Source: CAYPAV01 sp964408805 (GTDB lineage Bacteria > Pseudomonadota > Alphaproteobacteria > UBA8366). From it: DNA of 64,000 nucleotides. The notes beneath the pieces were generated by a model, which was given only the letters and a program-made list of their open reading frames with translations, was not told the origin of the DNA and did not search any database. The position numbers were made by a program, and so were the translations under genes. Below, piece by piece: positions 9,706 to 18,800 of this stretch; the first letter of the stretch is position 1, and every line of letters begins with the position of its first letter. The stretch spans positions 124,001 to 188,000 of the forward strand of contig CAYPAV010000008.1 in the NCBI GenBank assembly GCA_964408805.1. Direction: 5' to 3'.

Positions 9706-10260
9706 ATGAGTGGTTATTGCGACACGGCGCCGGAACATCCCTACCACGGCCCTTATCACGATACGGAGTATGGGTTTCCCGCGCGCGAGGATGCGGTTCT
9801 ATTCGAGCGCCTGGTTCTCGAGATCAATCAGGCGGGTCTTTCGTGGCTCACGATTTTGAAGAAGCGCGATGCCTTCCGCGAGGCCTATGAAGGATTCGAT
9901 ATCGATCGGGTCGCCGCCTATGAAGAGCCCGCGCGGGCGCGACTTCTCGGCGATGCCGGCATTATTCGCAATCGTCTCAAGATCGATGCGGCGATCGAAA
10001 ACGCTCGTCGGATCCAGGATCTTCGCGAGGCTCATGGCAGCTTCGCGGCTTGGCTCGACATACATCATCCCATGGGCAAGACGGCTTGGGTGAAGCTCTT
10101 TCGGGAGACCTTTAAATTCACAGGCGGCGAAATCACCGGAGAATTCTTGATGAGCCTCGGTTATCTACCGGGCGCCCACCGTCCGGACTGTCCGGTCCAG
10201 GCACGGATTTCGGCGGAGTCGCCGCCGTGGATGAAAGATCATATAACCGATTGGAGTTAA
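9706..10260 (+). CDS. tag: DNA-3-methyladenine glycosylase I
   Basis: This base-excision repair enzyme removes 3-methyladenine from alkylated DNA. The 184-residue protein has the family's zinc ligands in the expected spacing, at C5, H18, H158 and C162 (the last two as HRPDC). The catalytic-pocket segment VLEINQAGLSWLTIL carries the conserved glutamate at about E39. The start is three bases after the DUF1467 stop, so it is probably cotranscribed. It is the last plus-strand gene before the islet at 10261-12337. Confidence 0.93.
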   Translation: MSGYCDTAPEHPYHGPYHDTEYGFPAREDAVLFERLVLEINQAGLSWLTILKKRDAFREAYEGFDIDRVAAYEEPARARLLGDAGIIRNRLKIDAAIENARRIQDLREAHGSFAAWLDIHHPMGKTAWVKLFRETFKFTGGEITGEFLMSLGYLPGAHRPDCPVQARISAESPPWMKDHITDWS

Positions 10261-10318
10261 TTAATAATTTGGGCTCTTGGGTGTTGTGTATAGAGTGATC
10301 AAACCCTCGGCGAGCCAC

Positions 10319-10350
10319 AAAAAAAAGGCAGGAAATGAATTTCCCGCCTG
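10319..10350 (-). terminator. intrinsic terminator for the purine permease transcript
   Basis: Read on the minus strand, a stem of about ten pairs with one G-T wobble (GGCGGGAAA against TTTCCTGCC, four-base loop) is followed at once by eight T residues. This is the classical hairpin plus U-tract form. It lies about 215 bases beyond the stop of the permease at 10565, which implies a long 3' untranslated region or a separate small RNA ending here. Confidence 0.8.
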
Positions 10351-10420
10351 TCTAAATCGAATAAAATTGCCCACGGCCTGCTTTTTTGGTCGTTGAGTTC
10401 TAATCTCCCAAGTTACCGTA

Positions 10421-10523
10421 GACATCCTCCCCAGACTCGGGCCGCACAGCGTTTTCGCTTGTGCCGTCGTTTGTTTGTTGAGGGAATACTAGGACAGGAT
10501 GTCGCACCCGTCACGGGTTTTTT
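10421..10523 (+). ncRNA. candidate structured small RNA, strand uncertain
   Basis: An exact 8-base pairing, GACATCCT (10421-10428) with AGGATGTC (10496-10503), closes a domain. Inside it is a compact apical hairpin formed by GCACAGCG, a TTTT loop and CGCTTGTGC. On the plus strand this is followed directly by a hairpin with six T residues (10506-10523), so the whole could be a small RNA body plus terminator. The plus strand carries an exposed CCTCCCC, resembling anti-Shine-Dalgarno motifs of some alphaproteobacterial small RNAs. It does not match tRNA, tmRNA, RNase P or SRP RNA signatures that I know. No convincing promoter is seen, and the opposite strand folds equally well. Confidence 0.3.
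10506..10523 (+). terminator. short intrinsic terminator, plus strand
   Basis: A five-pair stem ACCCG/CGGGT with a TCA loop is followed by a run of six T residues that begins with the last base of the stem. It could end the tag-containing transcript or a small RNA starting after tag. The stem is short, so confidence is moderate. Confidence 0.5.
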
Positions 10524-10564
10524 GCATCGCCGCCGCGGCAAACCGAATTTTGCAATCAGGAACG

Positions 10565-11854
10565 TCATAGAAAGGCGAACTTGAGGATAAACGCGAGCGC
10601 GATGACGACGATCGCCGGGCTCAATTCCGTCATCCGGCCACTCAGAAATTTGGCGAGCGCATAGGTAATAAATCCGATCCCGATACCGGTTGCGATCGAG
10701 AAGGTGAACGGCATCGCCAGCGCCGTCACCACGGCGGGCGCGTATTCGCTGACGTCATCCCAGTCGAGTTCGGCCAAACCGCGCGCCATCATGCAGGCGA
10801 CGAAGACGAGAGCGGGTGCGGTCGCAAAACCGGGAATCGTTCCCGCGAGCGGCGCCAGGAAAAGGGCGGCCAGGAATAGGACGGCGACAACGACAGCGGT
10901 CAAACCGGTCCGTCCGCCCGCCTTGATACCGGCGGCGCTTTCGATATAGCTCGTCGTGGTCGAGGTGCCGAGCGCGGACCCGGCGACGGTCGCGAGACTA
11001 TCGGCGAGAAGGGCTTGCTTCAGTCGCGGCAGGCGGCCCTCCGAATCGAGAAGACCCGCACGATGCGCCACGCCGACCAGCGTTCCCGCCGTATCGAACA
11101 AATCCACGAAGAGAAAAGCAAAGACGACCGAGACAACGCTCAATTCGAGCGCATCCTGGAGGTTCAATTCGAGAAAGCTCGGTGCCAGGCTCGGCGGCAT
11201 CGAGACCACGCCCTGGAAGGGTGTCACGCCGAAGAGGGTGCTAATGGCGGTGACACCGAGGATTGAAATCAGGATGGCGCCCGGAACCGAAAGCCGGTCG
11301 AGCGCGACCATCAGCACGAAACCCGAACCCGCAAGTAGGACGGGAATTGTCGTGACATCGCCGAGCGTCACCAATGTCGCCGGGCTTGCCACGACGATGC
11401 CGGCATTCTTCAGCCCGATGATCGCGAGGAACATGCCGATGCCGGCGGAGATCGCCATCTTGAGCGCGCGCGGGATGGCATTCACGATCCACTCCCGAAC
11501 CGGAAGGATGCTGAGGACGAGGAATAGCACGCCGGAAACGAAGACGACGCCAAGCGCCGTTTGCCAGCTATGTCCCATCTGTCCGACCACGGTGTAGGTG
11601 AAGAACGCGTTCAGCCCCATCCCGGGGGCAAGTGCTATCGGGTAATTCGCAAGCAGTCCCATGAGAAGCGTTCCGAACGCCGCCGCGAGACAGGTCGCGA
11701 CGAAGACGGCACCCTTATCCATTCCCGCATCCGCCAGGATCGCCGGATTAACGAAGATGATGTAAGCCATGGTCAGAAATGTCGTAAGACCCGCAATCGC
11801 TTCCCGCGAGATCGTCGTTTCATGATCCGAAAGTCTAAAAAATTGCTCCAACAT
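10565..11854 (-). CDS. NCS2 family purine permease (AzgA-like)
   Basis: This is an inner-membrane nucleobase transporter, probably for adenine, guanine or hypoxanthine. The 429-residue protein has about twelve hydrophobic helices. It shows family hallmarks of the AzgA branch: an N-terminal FRLSDHETTISREAIAGLTTF, the segment YPIALAPGMGLNAFF, the FVDLFDTAGTLVGVA motif and GTSTTTSYIESAAGI. The ATG at 11854 gives the usual N-terminus with a GGGGAG ribosome site; a longer frame from 11908 would add 18 unlikely residues. It is divergent from the small secreted protein at 11927 and ends at the terminator at 10319-10350. The exact substrate is not deducible. Confidence 0.88.
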   Translation of the reverse strand: MLEQFFRLSDHETTISREAIAGLTTFLTMAYIIFVNPAILADAGMDKGAVFVATCLAAAFGTLLMGLLANYPIALAPGMGLNAFFTYTVVGQMGHSWQTALGVVFVSGVLFLVLSILPVREWIVNAIPRALKMAISAGIGMFLAIIGLKNAGIVVASPATLVTLGDVTTIPVLLAGSGFVLMVALDRLSVPGAILISILGVTAISTLFGVTPFQGVVSMPPSLAPSFLELNLQDALELSVVSVVFAFLFVDLFDTAGTLVGVAHRAGLLDSEGRLPRLKQALLADSLATVAGSALGTSTTTSYIESAAGIKAGGRTGLTAVVVAVLFLAALFLAPLAGTIPGFATAPALVFVACMMARGLAELDWDDVSEYAPAVVTALAMPFTFSIATGIGIGFITYALAKFLSGRMTELSPAIVVIALAFILKFAFL

Positions 11855-11926
11855 CCCCGAAATCTCCCCAGATCCACGTGGCGGCAAAAAATAGCAACCG
11901 GCCGCCAACTAGGATAGAATTAACCC

Positions 11927-12337
11927 ATGACTGAAATTCGCACACTTCTTTTGATCCTCGCCGGGCTGGCATTGCTCGGCGTATCGCAAGCTTCCGCCGG
12001 CAAGGTAAAGATGTCGGGCAAGGATTGTCGCCGCTTGATCCAGCATCGCGCGCGGGCCGACGTCAATTACAAACCCGGCGTCGACGTTCGCGGCCGAAAA
12101 GTCAGATCGGCGAATGTTAAGAGCAGCCACGGCATCAAACTGCCGCGGACGATCGAATTCGATATCGCGTTCAACCCGCTGAAAGGGACATCGGCGAGCC
12201 GGTTCGGGGAGACATCGGCCTCCGTCGGTAAGGTGAAATACGATATGAATAAAGGGACCTTCACCTTTAACGGACAGCCGATCGGTGACCGGGAGCAGGC
12301 CAAGCTGGCGCGGGCATGCCGTAAGACGGCGCGATAG
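11927..12337 (+). CDS. small secreted protein of unknown function
   Basis: I do not recognise a named family. The 136-residue product begins with a clear signal peptide (hydrophobic core about 5-19, probable cleavage after ASA at residue 24). The mature part is about 112 residues, basic, with two cysteines (in KDCRRLI and ARACRKT) that could form a disulfide. The middle contains LPRTIEFDIAFNP and TFTFNGQPIGDREQAKL, suggesting a small beta-rich periplasmic domain. It is transcribed away from the purine permease. A 12343-12372 hairpin lies just past the stop. Confidence 0.7.
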   Translation: MTEIRTLLLILAGLALLGVSQASAGKVKMSGKDCRRLIQHRARADVNYKPGVDVRGRKVRSANVKSSHGIKLPRTIEFDIAFNPLKGTSASRFGETSASVGKVKYDMNKGTFTFNGQPIGDREQAKLARACRKTAR

Positions 12338-12342
12338 TTTCT

Positions 12343-12372
12343 CGGCCGACGAAAATTCGTTTCGATTGGCCG
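12343..12372 (+). other. hairpin between the secreted-protein gene and proS
   Basis: The arms CGGCC (12343-12347) and GGCCG (12368-12372) can pair, and inside them CGAAA pairs with TTTCG. No T-run follows, so it is not a classical terminator. It could be an mRNA 3'-end stabiliser or part of the proS leader. Confidence 0.3.
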
Positions 12373-12457
12373 GCGCCCGCCATGGACAAGCTTCGGTTGG
12401 TTTCCTAATGTGGCGGCCCTTCGGGGCAATCTCTCATTTTGAAAGACCGGCAGAAGA

Positions 12458-13822
12458 ATGAACCTTCCCATGGATTCGGATCATGCGACGGCGGTACGTC
12501 TCTCGCGCTATTTCCTGCCAACTTCCAAGGAAACGCCGCAGGAGGCGCAGATCGCCTCGCATCGCTATATGTTGCGCGCGGGGATGATCCGCCAGGCGAG
12601 CGCGGGTATCTATTCCTGGTTACCGCTCGGCTTTCGCGTATTGAAGAAGATCGAACAGATCGTTCGCGAGGAGCAGGACCGAAGCGGTGCCCATGAAATG
12701 CTGATGCCGACAATCCAGTCGGCCGACCTCTGGCGCCAATCGGGCCGTTACGACGATTACGGCAAGGAGATGCTGCGGATCACCGATCGTCATGACCGCG
12801 ATATGCTTTACGGTCCGACCAACGAGGAAGTGATCACAGAAATCTGCAGCGCCCATGTCCGAAGCTACCGGGATCTGCCGCTCAATCTTTATCACATCCA
12901 ATGGAAGTTTCGCGATGAGGTGCGGCCTCGCTTTGGCGTTATGCGCGGGCGTGAATTCTTCATGAAGGACGCCTATTCCTTCGACCTCGACGCGGAGGCT
13001 GGCCGAACCGCCTATAACAAAATGTTCGTGGCCTATCTCCGCACTTTCGCGCGGATGGGGCTGCGGGCGATCCCGATGCTCGCCGATACCGGTCCCATCG
13101 GCGGCGATATGAGCCATGAATTCATCATTCTCGCCGAAACCGGCGAGAGCGATGTCTTCTGCCACCGCGATTTCCTTGAATACGACGTCCTCGGCGACGA
13201 AATCGATTTCGAATCGCCGGCCGCCCTTCAAGGGGTCGTCGATCGCTGGACCAGTCTTTACGCCGCGACAGACGAAAAGCACGATCAAGCGCTGTTCGAG
13301 AGGGAAGTTCCGGCCGATCAGCGCGTTACCGCCCGAGGAATCGAAGTCGGCCACATCTTCTATTTCGGCGACAAATATTCGGAGCCGCTTGGCGCCAAGG
13401 TCGCGACACCGGACGGCAACGAAGTTCCCCTCCAAATGGGGTCCTATGGCATTGGCGTCTCGCGTCTGGTCGGCGGGATTATCGAGGCTTGTCACGACGA
13501 GGACGGTATCGTCTGGCCCGACAGCGTCGCCCCGTTCCAGGTTGGTCTGATAAACCTGAGACAGGGCGATGCCGGTTGCGACGCGGCTTGCGAGGATCTT
13601 TTCGGGCGTCTTGCCGCGGCCGATGTCGAGGTCCTATATGACGACCGGGAGGAGCGCGCGGGGGTCAAATTTTCCGACATGGAATTGATCGGCCTCCCCT
13701 GGCAGATCGTCATTGGGCCACGCGGGTTGGAGAAGGGCGTCGTCGAGGTAAAGCGCCGCGCGGAAGGCGAACGGGAGGAAATGGATGTCGCTGCGGCGCT
13801 TGACCGCCTTGGCGTCGGCTGA
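12458..13822 (+). CDS. proS: proline--tRNA ligase
   Basis: This is a class II aminoacyl-tRNA synthetase charging tRNA-Pro. The 454-residue protein is the short form typical of Alphaproteobacteria: catalytic core with GMIRQASAGIYSWLPLG (motif 1 region), QWKFRDEVRPRFGVMRGREF (motif 2) and the class II motif 3 GSYGIGVSRLVGG, followed by the anticodon-binding domain. It lacks the long editing insertion of the E. coli enzyme. A second in-frame ATG lies at 12470. AGAAG precedes the chosen ATG. lolC/E follows after six bases. Confidence 0.95.
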   Translation: MNLPMDSDHATAVRLSRYFLPTSKETPQEAQIASHRYMLRAGMIRQASAGIYSWLPLGFRVLKKIEQIVREEQDRSGAHEMLMPTIQSADLWRQSGRYDDYGKEMLRITDRHDRDMLYGPTNEEVITEICSAHVRSYRDLPLNLYHIQWKFRDEVRPRFGVMRGREFFMKDAYSFDLDAEAGRTAYNKMFVAYLRTFARMGLRAIPMLADTGPIGGDMSHEFIILAETGESDVFCHRDFLEYDVLGDEIDFESPAALQGVVDRWTSLYAATDEKHDQALFEREVPADQRVTARGIEVGHIFYFGDKYSEPLGAKVATPDGNEVPLQMGSYGIGVSRLVGGIIEACHDEDGIVWPDSVAPFQVGLINLRQGDAGCDAACEDLFGRLAAADVEVLYDDREERAGVKFSDMELIGLPWQIVIGPRGLEKGVVEVKRRAEGEREEMDVAAALDRLGVG

Positions 13823-13828
13823 ACGCCG

Positions 13829-15070
13829 ATGATATCGGCCTTCGAGGGATTGGTTGCATTCCGCTATCTCCGCGCGCGGCGTCAAGAGGGTTTTATCTCC
13901 GTGGTCGCCTGGTTTTCGCTCCTCGGTATCATGCTGGGGGTGGCGACGCTGATCATCGTCATGGCGGTGATGAACGGATTTCGACAAGAATTACTCAGCC
14001 GAATACTCGGTTTGAACGGACACCTCGAGGTTTCCGCGACGAGAGGGGCGTTGACCGATTACATGGGTCTCGCGGCGCGGATCGACGCGCTCCAGGGCGT
14101 TCGGGTCTCGGCGCCGGTGGTTTCAGGACAGGTTTTGTTGACCGCCAACAAAGTCTCCACCGGGGCGGTCGCACGGGGCATGTTGGTCGATGATATAAAG
14201 GCGAAAACCTTGCTTTTCGACAGCATCCGATCGGGGTCGCTCGACGGGTTCGATGAAGGGAGCGGGGTTCTCATCGGAAGCCGCATGGCGCGGCGGTTCC
14301 ATTTGCGGCTCGGGGACAAATTGACCTTTATCGCGCCCCGGGGGACTACCACGGCGTTTGGCACCATGCCGCGAATGAAGGCCTACAAGGTTGCCGGTGT
14401 CTTCGAAGTCGGCATGTCGGAGTATGATTCGAGCTTCGTCTTCATGCCCCTCAAGGCCGCGCAATCGTTCTTTCGCGTGCGCGGTGCTTCCCATATCGAG
14501 GTGACGATCGAACACGCCGATCGCGTCGCCGCGGTCAATGACCGAATATTGGCCGCGATTGGTCGAAATTATTGGGTTCGGGATTGGCGTCAGGTCAATT
14601 CAAGTTTCTTTACCGCCCTTCAGGTCGAACGAAACGTCATGTTTCTTATCCTGACCCTGATTATTCTGGTGGCGGCGTTCAACATCATCTCGAGCCAGGT
14701 AATGCTGGTGAACGACAAGGGGAAGGGCATCGCCATTCTGCGCACGATGGGGGCGACGCGCGGCATGATCCTTCGCATCTTCTTCATGACAGGTGCCAGT
14801 GTCGGGGTCATCGGGACGATTGCCGGCGGGCTTCTCGGTATTGCGTTCTCGGCTAATATCGAGACCATACGACAGTGGATTCAAGGGCTCTCCGGTGTCG
14901 ATCTCTTTCAGGCCGAAATCTATTTCCTTTCGCAACTTCCAGCCAGAATCGATCCAAACGAAGTGATCATGGTGGTGGCGATGGCGCTCGTTCTATCGTT
15001 TCTCGCTTCGATCTATCCGGCTTGGCGGGCAGCCCGGCTCGATCCAGTGGAAGTGTTGCGCTATGAGTGA
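13829..15070 (+). CDS. lolC: lipoprotein-releasing ABC transporter permease LolC/LolE-type
   Basis: This is the inner-membrane permease of the Lol exporter, which extracts outer-membrane lipoproteins and hands them to LolA. The 413-residue protein has an N-terminal membrane helix (about 22-46, ending VMNGFRQELLSRI), a large periplasmic domain, and three C-terminal helices with the FtsX-like region FNIISSQVMLVNDK and ILRTMGATRGMILRIF. Only one permease gene sits beside lolD, so the complex may be a homodimeric LolF-type exporter, as known in organisms without separate LolC and LolE. The stop overlaps the lolD start by eight bases. Confidence 0.92.
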   Translation: MISAFEGLVAFRYLRARRQEGFISVVAWFSLLGIMLGVATLIIVMAVMNGFRQELLSRILGLNGHLEVSATRGALTDYMGLAARIDALQGVRVSAPVVSGQVLLTANKVSTGAVARGMLVDDIKAKTLLFDSIRSGSLDGFDEGSGVLIGSRMARRFHLRLGDKLTFIAPRGTTTAFGTMPRMKAYKVAGVFEVGMSEYDSSFVFMPLKAAQSFFRVRGASHIEVTIEHADRVAAVNDRILAAIGRNYWVRDWRQVNSSFFTALQVERNVMFLILTLIILVAAFNIISSQVMLVNDKGKGIAILRTMGATRGMILRIFFMTGASVGVIGTIAGGLLGIAFSANIETIRQWIQGLSGVDLFQAEIYFLSQLPARIDPNEVIMVVAMALVLSFLASIYPAWRAARLDPVEVLRYE

Positions 15071-15746
15071 GGCGGCACTTCGCCTCGAAGGCGTTTCCCG
15101 CCGATATTGGCAGGGGACAGAACCCCTGGACGTCCTGCGGGGAGTCTCGCTGCGGGTTGAACGCGGTGAGTTGGTGGCGCTGGTCGGGCCTTCGGGTGCT
15201 GGGAAATCGACCCTGCTCCACATCGCGGGGCTGCTCGAGTATCCCGACGACGGTGAGGTTGATATCGAGGGAACCTCCTGTGGCGCGCTTTCCGACGATG
15301 TCCGTACCAAGCTTCGCCGTGATCGTATTGGCTTCGTCTATCAGTTCCATCACTTATTGCCGGAATTCTCGGCGATCGAGAATGTCATGGTGCCGCGAAT
15401 GATCAACGGTGTCAGCCGGCGCGAGGCACAGCGAGACGCAGCGGAATTGATCTCGGCAGTGGGACTGACCGACCGCGGCACCCATCGCCCGGCACGGCTT
15501 TCGGGCGGTGAGCAACAACGCGTTGCGATTATTCGCGCGCTTGCCAATCGGCCGAGTCTCCTGCTCGCCGACGAACCGACGGGCAATCTTGATCACGGCA
15601 CCGCCGACGACGTTTTCGCGATGTTCGAGAAACTGGTGCGTGACGGCGATCTCGGCGTACTGGTGGCAACGCACAATTTGGATCTGGCGAAACGCATGGA
15701 CCGGATCCTTCGCCTTGATGGCGGCGACATTGTTGACGGGCTGTAA
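15063..15746 (+). CDS. lolD: lipoprotein-releasing ABC transporter ATPase LolD
   Basis: This is the cytoplasmic ATPase that powers lipoprotein release with the upstream permease. The 227-residue protein has Walker A GPSGAGKST at 42-50, the signature LSGGEQQRVAIIRAL and Walker B LLLADEPTGNLD, followed by the switch histidine in VATHN. The ATG lies inside the end of lolC, so translation is coupled. About 144 bases without a gene follow before dnaE. Confidence 0.94.
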   Translation: MSEAALRLEGVSRRYWQGTEPLDVLRGVSLRVERGELVALVGPSGAGKSTLLHIAGLLEYPDDGEVDIEGTSCGALSDDVRTKLRRDRIGFVYQFHHLLPEFSAIENVMVPRMINGVSRREAQRDAAELISAVGLTDRGTHRPARLSGGEQQRVAIIRALANRPSLLLADEPTGNLDHGTADDVFAMFEKLVRDGDLGVLVATHNLDLAKRMDRILRLDGGDIVDGL

Positions 15747-15890
15747 AGCCGGTCTCGCGAGTCGGCGTTCCGGAATTTTGGCCAAATGATTTTGTCCTAA
15801 TTTTACACTAGATATTGTATGGCGCCCTGCTAGGCACCCCTATATATTCAATTTAACACGTCCGAACCAATTTCTGACATTGTAGATGCC

Positions 15891-18800
15891 ATGAGCCACG
15901 CCGATTTCGTACACCTTCGCGTTCACTCCGCCTATTCGCTTTCCGAAGGGGCCTTGCGGATCAAGGAACTGATCGGGCTTTGCCAGCGCCATCGCATGCC
16001 GGCGGTGGCGGTCACGGATACGAATAATCTATTCGGCGCGTTGGAGTTTTCCCTCGCGGCACGGGAGGCGGGCGTCCAGCCTATCATCGGCGCGCAGCTC
16101 GGTCTTCGGCGGGAATTCGCCCCCGGCGGCATCGGTCCCGCCGGCCAAACCGACCAGCTCGTGCTGTTGGCGCAATCCATGACCGGTTACGCCAATCTCC
16201 TTTCGCTCCTGAGCCGCGCTTATCTCGATACCGAACCCGGCGAAGTGGCCCAGATCGACATTGATGATCTCGCGGGTTCGAATGAAGGTCTCATTCTGTT
16301 AAGCGGCGGCCCGGACGGGCCCGTCGGCCGATTGCTGGAGGCGGGTCAAGGACCGGCCGCGGAAGCGGTTTTGGAGAGCCTCGCGAAAATATTTCCCGGC
16401 CGGTTTTATCTCGAATTAATGCGCCACGGCCTTGATCGGGAAAACAGGATCGAAGGCGACCTGATCGATCTTGCCTATCGTCACGATATTCCGCTCGTGG
16501 CCACCAACGAGGCTTTCTTCGCCGATGAGGTGATGTACGAGGCGCATGACGCTTTGCTTTGTATTTCCGAAGGCGTCCCGGTTTCCAAGCGGGAGCGCCG
16601 ACGGGTAACACCCGATCATCGTTTCAAGTCGGCCGAGGAGATGCGTGTTCTTTTCGCCGACTTGCCGGAGGCGATCGACAACACGATGGTCATCGCGCGG
16701 CGCTGCGCGTTCATGCCGGAAATCCGCGACCCTATTTTACCTACATACTCGGCCCTCGAAGGGCGGAGCGAGGAGGAGGCTCTCAAAGATCTCGCCGCGG
16801 CGGGCCTCGAGAAGCGCCTCGAGGCGCATGTCTATCGGGAGAGCATGGACGACGCGGCGCGAGCCGAGGCGGCGGTATCCTATCGCGAACGTTTCGACTT
16901 CGAGCTCAAAGTGATCAACGACATGGGCTATGCCGGCTATTTTCTGATTGTCGCCGATTTTATCCAGTGGGCCCGGCGCGAGGAAATCCCGGTCGGTCCA
17001 GGGCGTGGGTCGGGTGCCGGCTCCGTTGTCGCCTGGGCGTTGACCATTACGGATCTCGACCCGCTAAAGTGGGGACTTCTGTTCGAGCGCTTTCTCAATC
17101 CAGAGCGCGTTTCGATGCCGGATTTCGATATCGATTTTTGCAAGGACGGTCGGGACAAAGTCATTCACTATGTCCAGGAAGCCTACGGCAGCGACAAGGT
17201 CGCCCAGATCATTACCTTCGGGAAGCTCGAAGCGCGCGCCGTTCTCCGCGACGTCGGCCGTGTCTTAGAGATGCCTTATTCCCAAGTCGACCGGATTTGC
17301 AAACTCGTTCCCTATAATCCAGCCAACCCTGTAAACCTTCAGGCGGCGATCGATGGTGAACCGGTGCTCCAGCAGATGCGCGCCGATGACGAGACCGTCG
17401 CCAAGCTGATGGATACCGCCCTCAAGCTAGAAGGATTGTTCCGGCATGCCTCGACCCATGCGGCGGGTGTCGTGATCGGCGATCGACCGTTGGACCAGCT
17501 CGTACCGCTTTACCGCGATTCGCGCTCGGAGATGCCGGTGACCCAATTCAATATGAAATATGTTGAATTGGCGGGGCTGGTAAAATTCGATTTCCTCGGG
17601 CTCAAGACTCTGACCGTTCTCGATCGCGCGACGCGATTAATGGCGGATCGCGGTATCGGTATCGATCTCACCCAAATTCCGCTCGACGACGCGGACACCT
17701 TCAAGATGCTTTGCGGCGGCGATACCGTGGGTGTGTTCCAGCTTGAAAGCTCCGGCATGCGCGACGTGCTAAGGAAGCTCAAGCCGGACCGCTTCGAGGA
17801 TATCATTGCCGTGGTCGCCCTCTATCGGCCGGGACCGATGGATAACATTCCAAGCTACATCAAGCGTAAGCACGGCGAGGAGAAGATCGATTTCCTGCAC
17901 CCGATGCTGGAAGACATTCTCCAGGAAACCCATGGCATCGCGATATATCAGGAACAGGTGATGGAGATCGCCCAGGTCCTCTCCGGGTATTCGCTTGGCG
18001 GGGCCGATCTTCTGCGGCGCGCCATGGGTAAGAAAATCCGCTCGGAGATGGAAGCTCAGCGAAAGAACTTCATCGACGGCGCCGTGGAACGCGGCGTCAA
18101 CGAGGGGACCGCGAGCGATATTTTCGTTCAGGTCGAAAAATTTGCCGGATATGGATTCAACAAATCCCATGCGGCGGCCTATGCCCTTGTCGCCTACCAG
18201 ACCGCCTATCTGAAGGCGAATTATCCGGTCGAGTTCATGGCGGCTTCGATGACTCTGGATGCGGGGAATACCGATAAATTAAATCAATTCCGCGTCGAAT
18301 TGGAACGCCTGGGCATTGATTTTCTGCCGCCGGACGTACAGAAGTCCGATGCGGAATTCTCGGTCGAATCCGTCGCCGACGGTTATGCCGTCCGCTATGC
18401 GCTCGGTGCCATTCGCAACGTCGGGCCGGCGGCGATGGCCTCACTGGCCGCGGAACGCGAGGAGAATGGCGAATTCGCGAATTTCTTCGAATTCGCCGAA
18501 CGCCTTGAGTCGCAGGTGATGAACAAACGCCAGTTGGAGAATTTGGCTCGCGCGGGGGCGTTCGACTCGTTAAATCCAAACCGCCATCAGGTTTTCGATG
18601 CCGTCGAAACCTTGATCCGTCATGCCAATCTCATTCAGGACGAACGCGAGAGCAAACAAGTGAACCTGTTTGGCGATACGTTGGGCGAAGGCTCGCGTCC
18701 GCCGTTGCCGGATGTCGAGGATTGGTCGAGCGAGGAACTCTTGCATCATGAGCATGATGCGATTGGCTTCTACCTCTCGGCGCACCCGCTGGAATCCTAT

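Larger units (their letters stand above)
10261..10564. other. 304-base intergenic region between tag and a purine permease
   Basis: No open reading frame is convincing here. The region lies between a plus-strand gene (tag) and the end of a minus-strand permease. It contains one intrinsic terminator for each strand, and they are arranged so that each transcript passes through the other's tail. Between them lies a stretch with long-range base pairing (10421-10503). It is locally richer in A and T than its neighbours. The hairpins are listed separately. Confidence 0.6.

Noticed and set aside
10360..10525. 6S, SRP, tmRNA or RNase P RNA
   Set aside because: None of the conserved sequence blocks I know for these RNAs appears on either strand, so only an unnamed candidate RNA is reported.
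15747..15890. A dnaE promoter in the 144-base gap after lolD
   Set aside because: Several weak -10-like sequences occur but none pairs with a good -35 at proper spacing.
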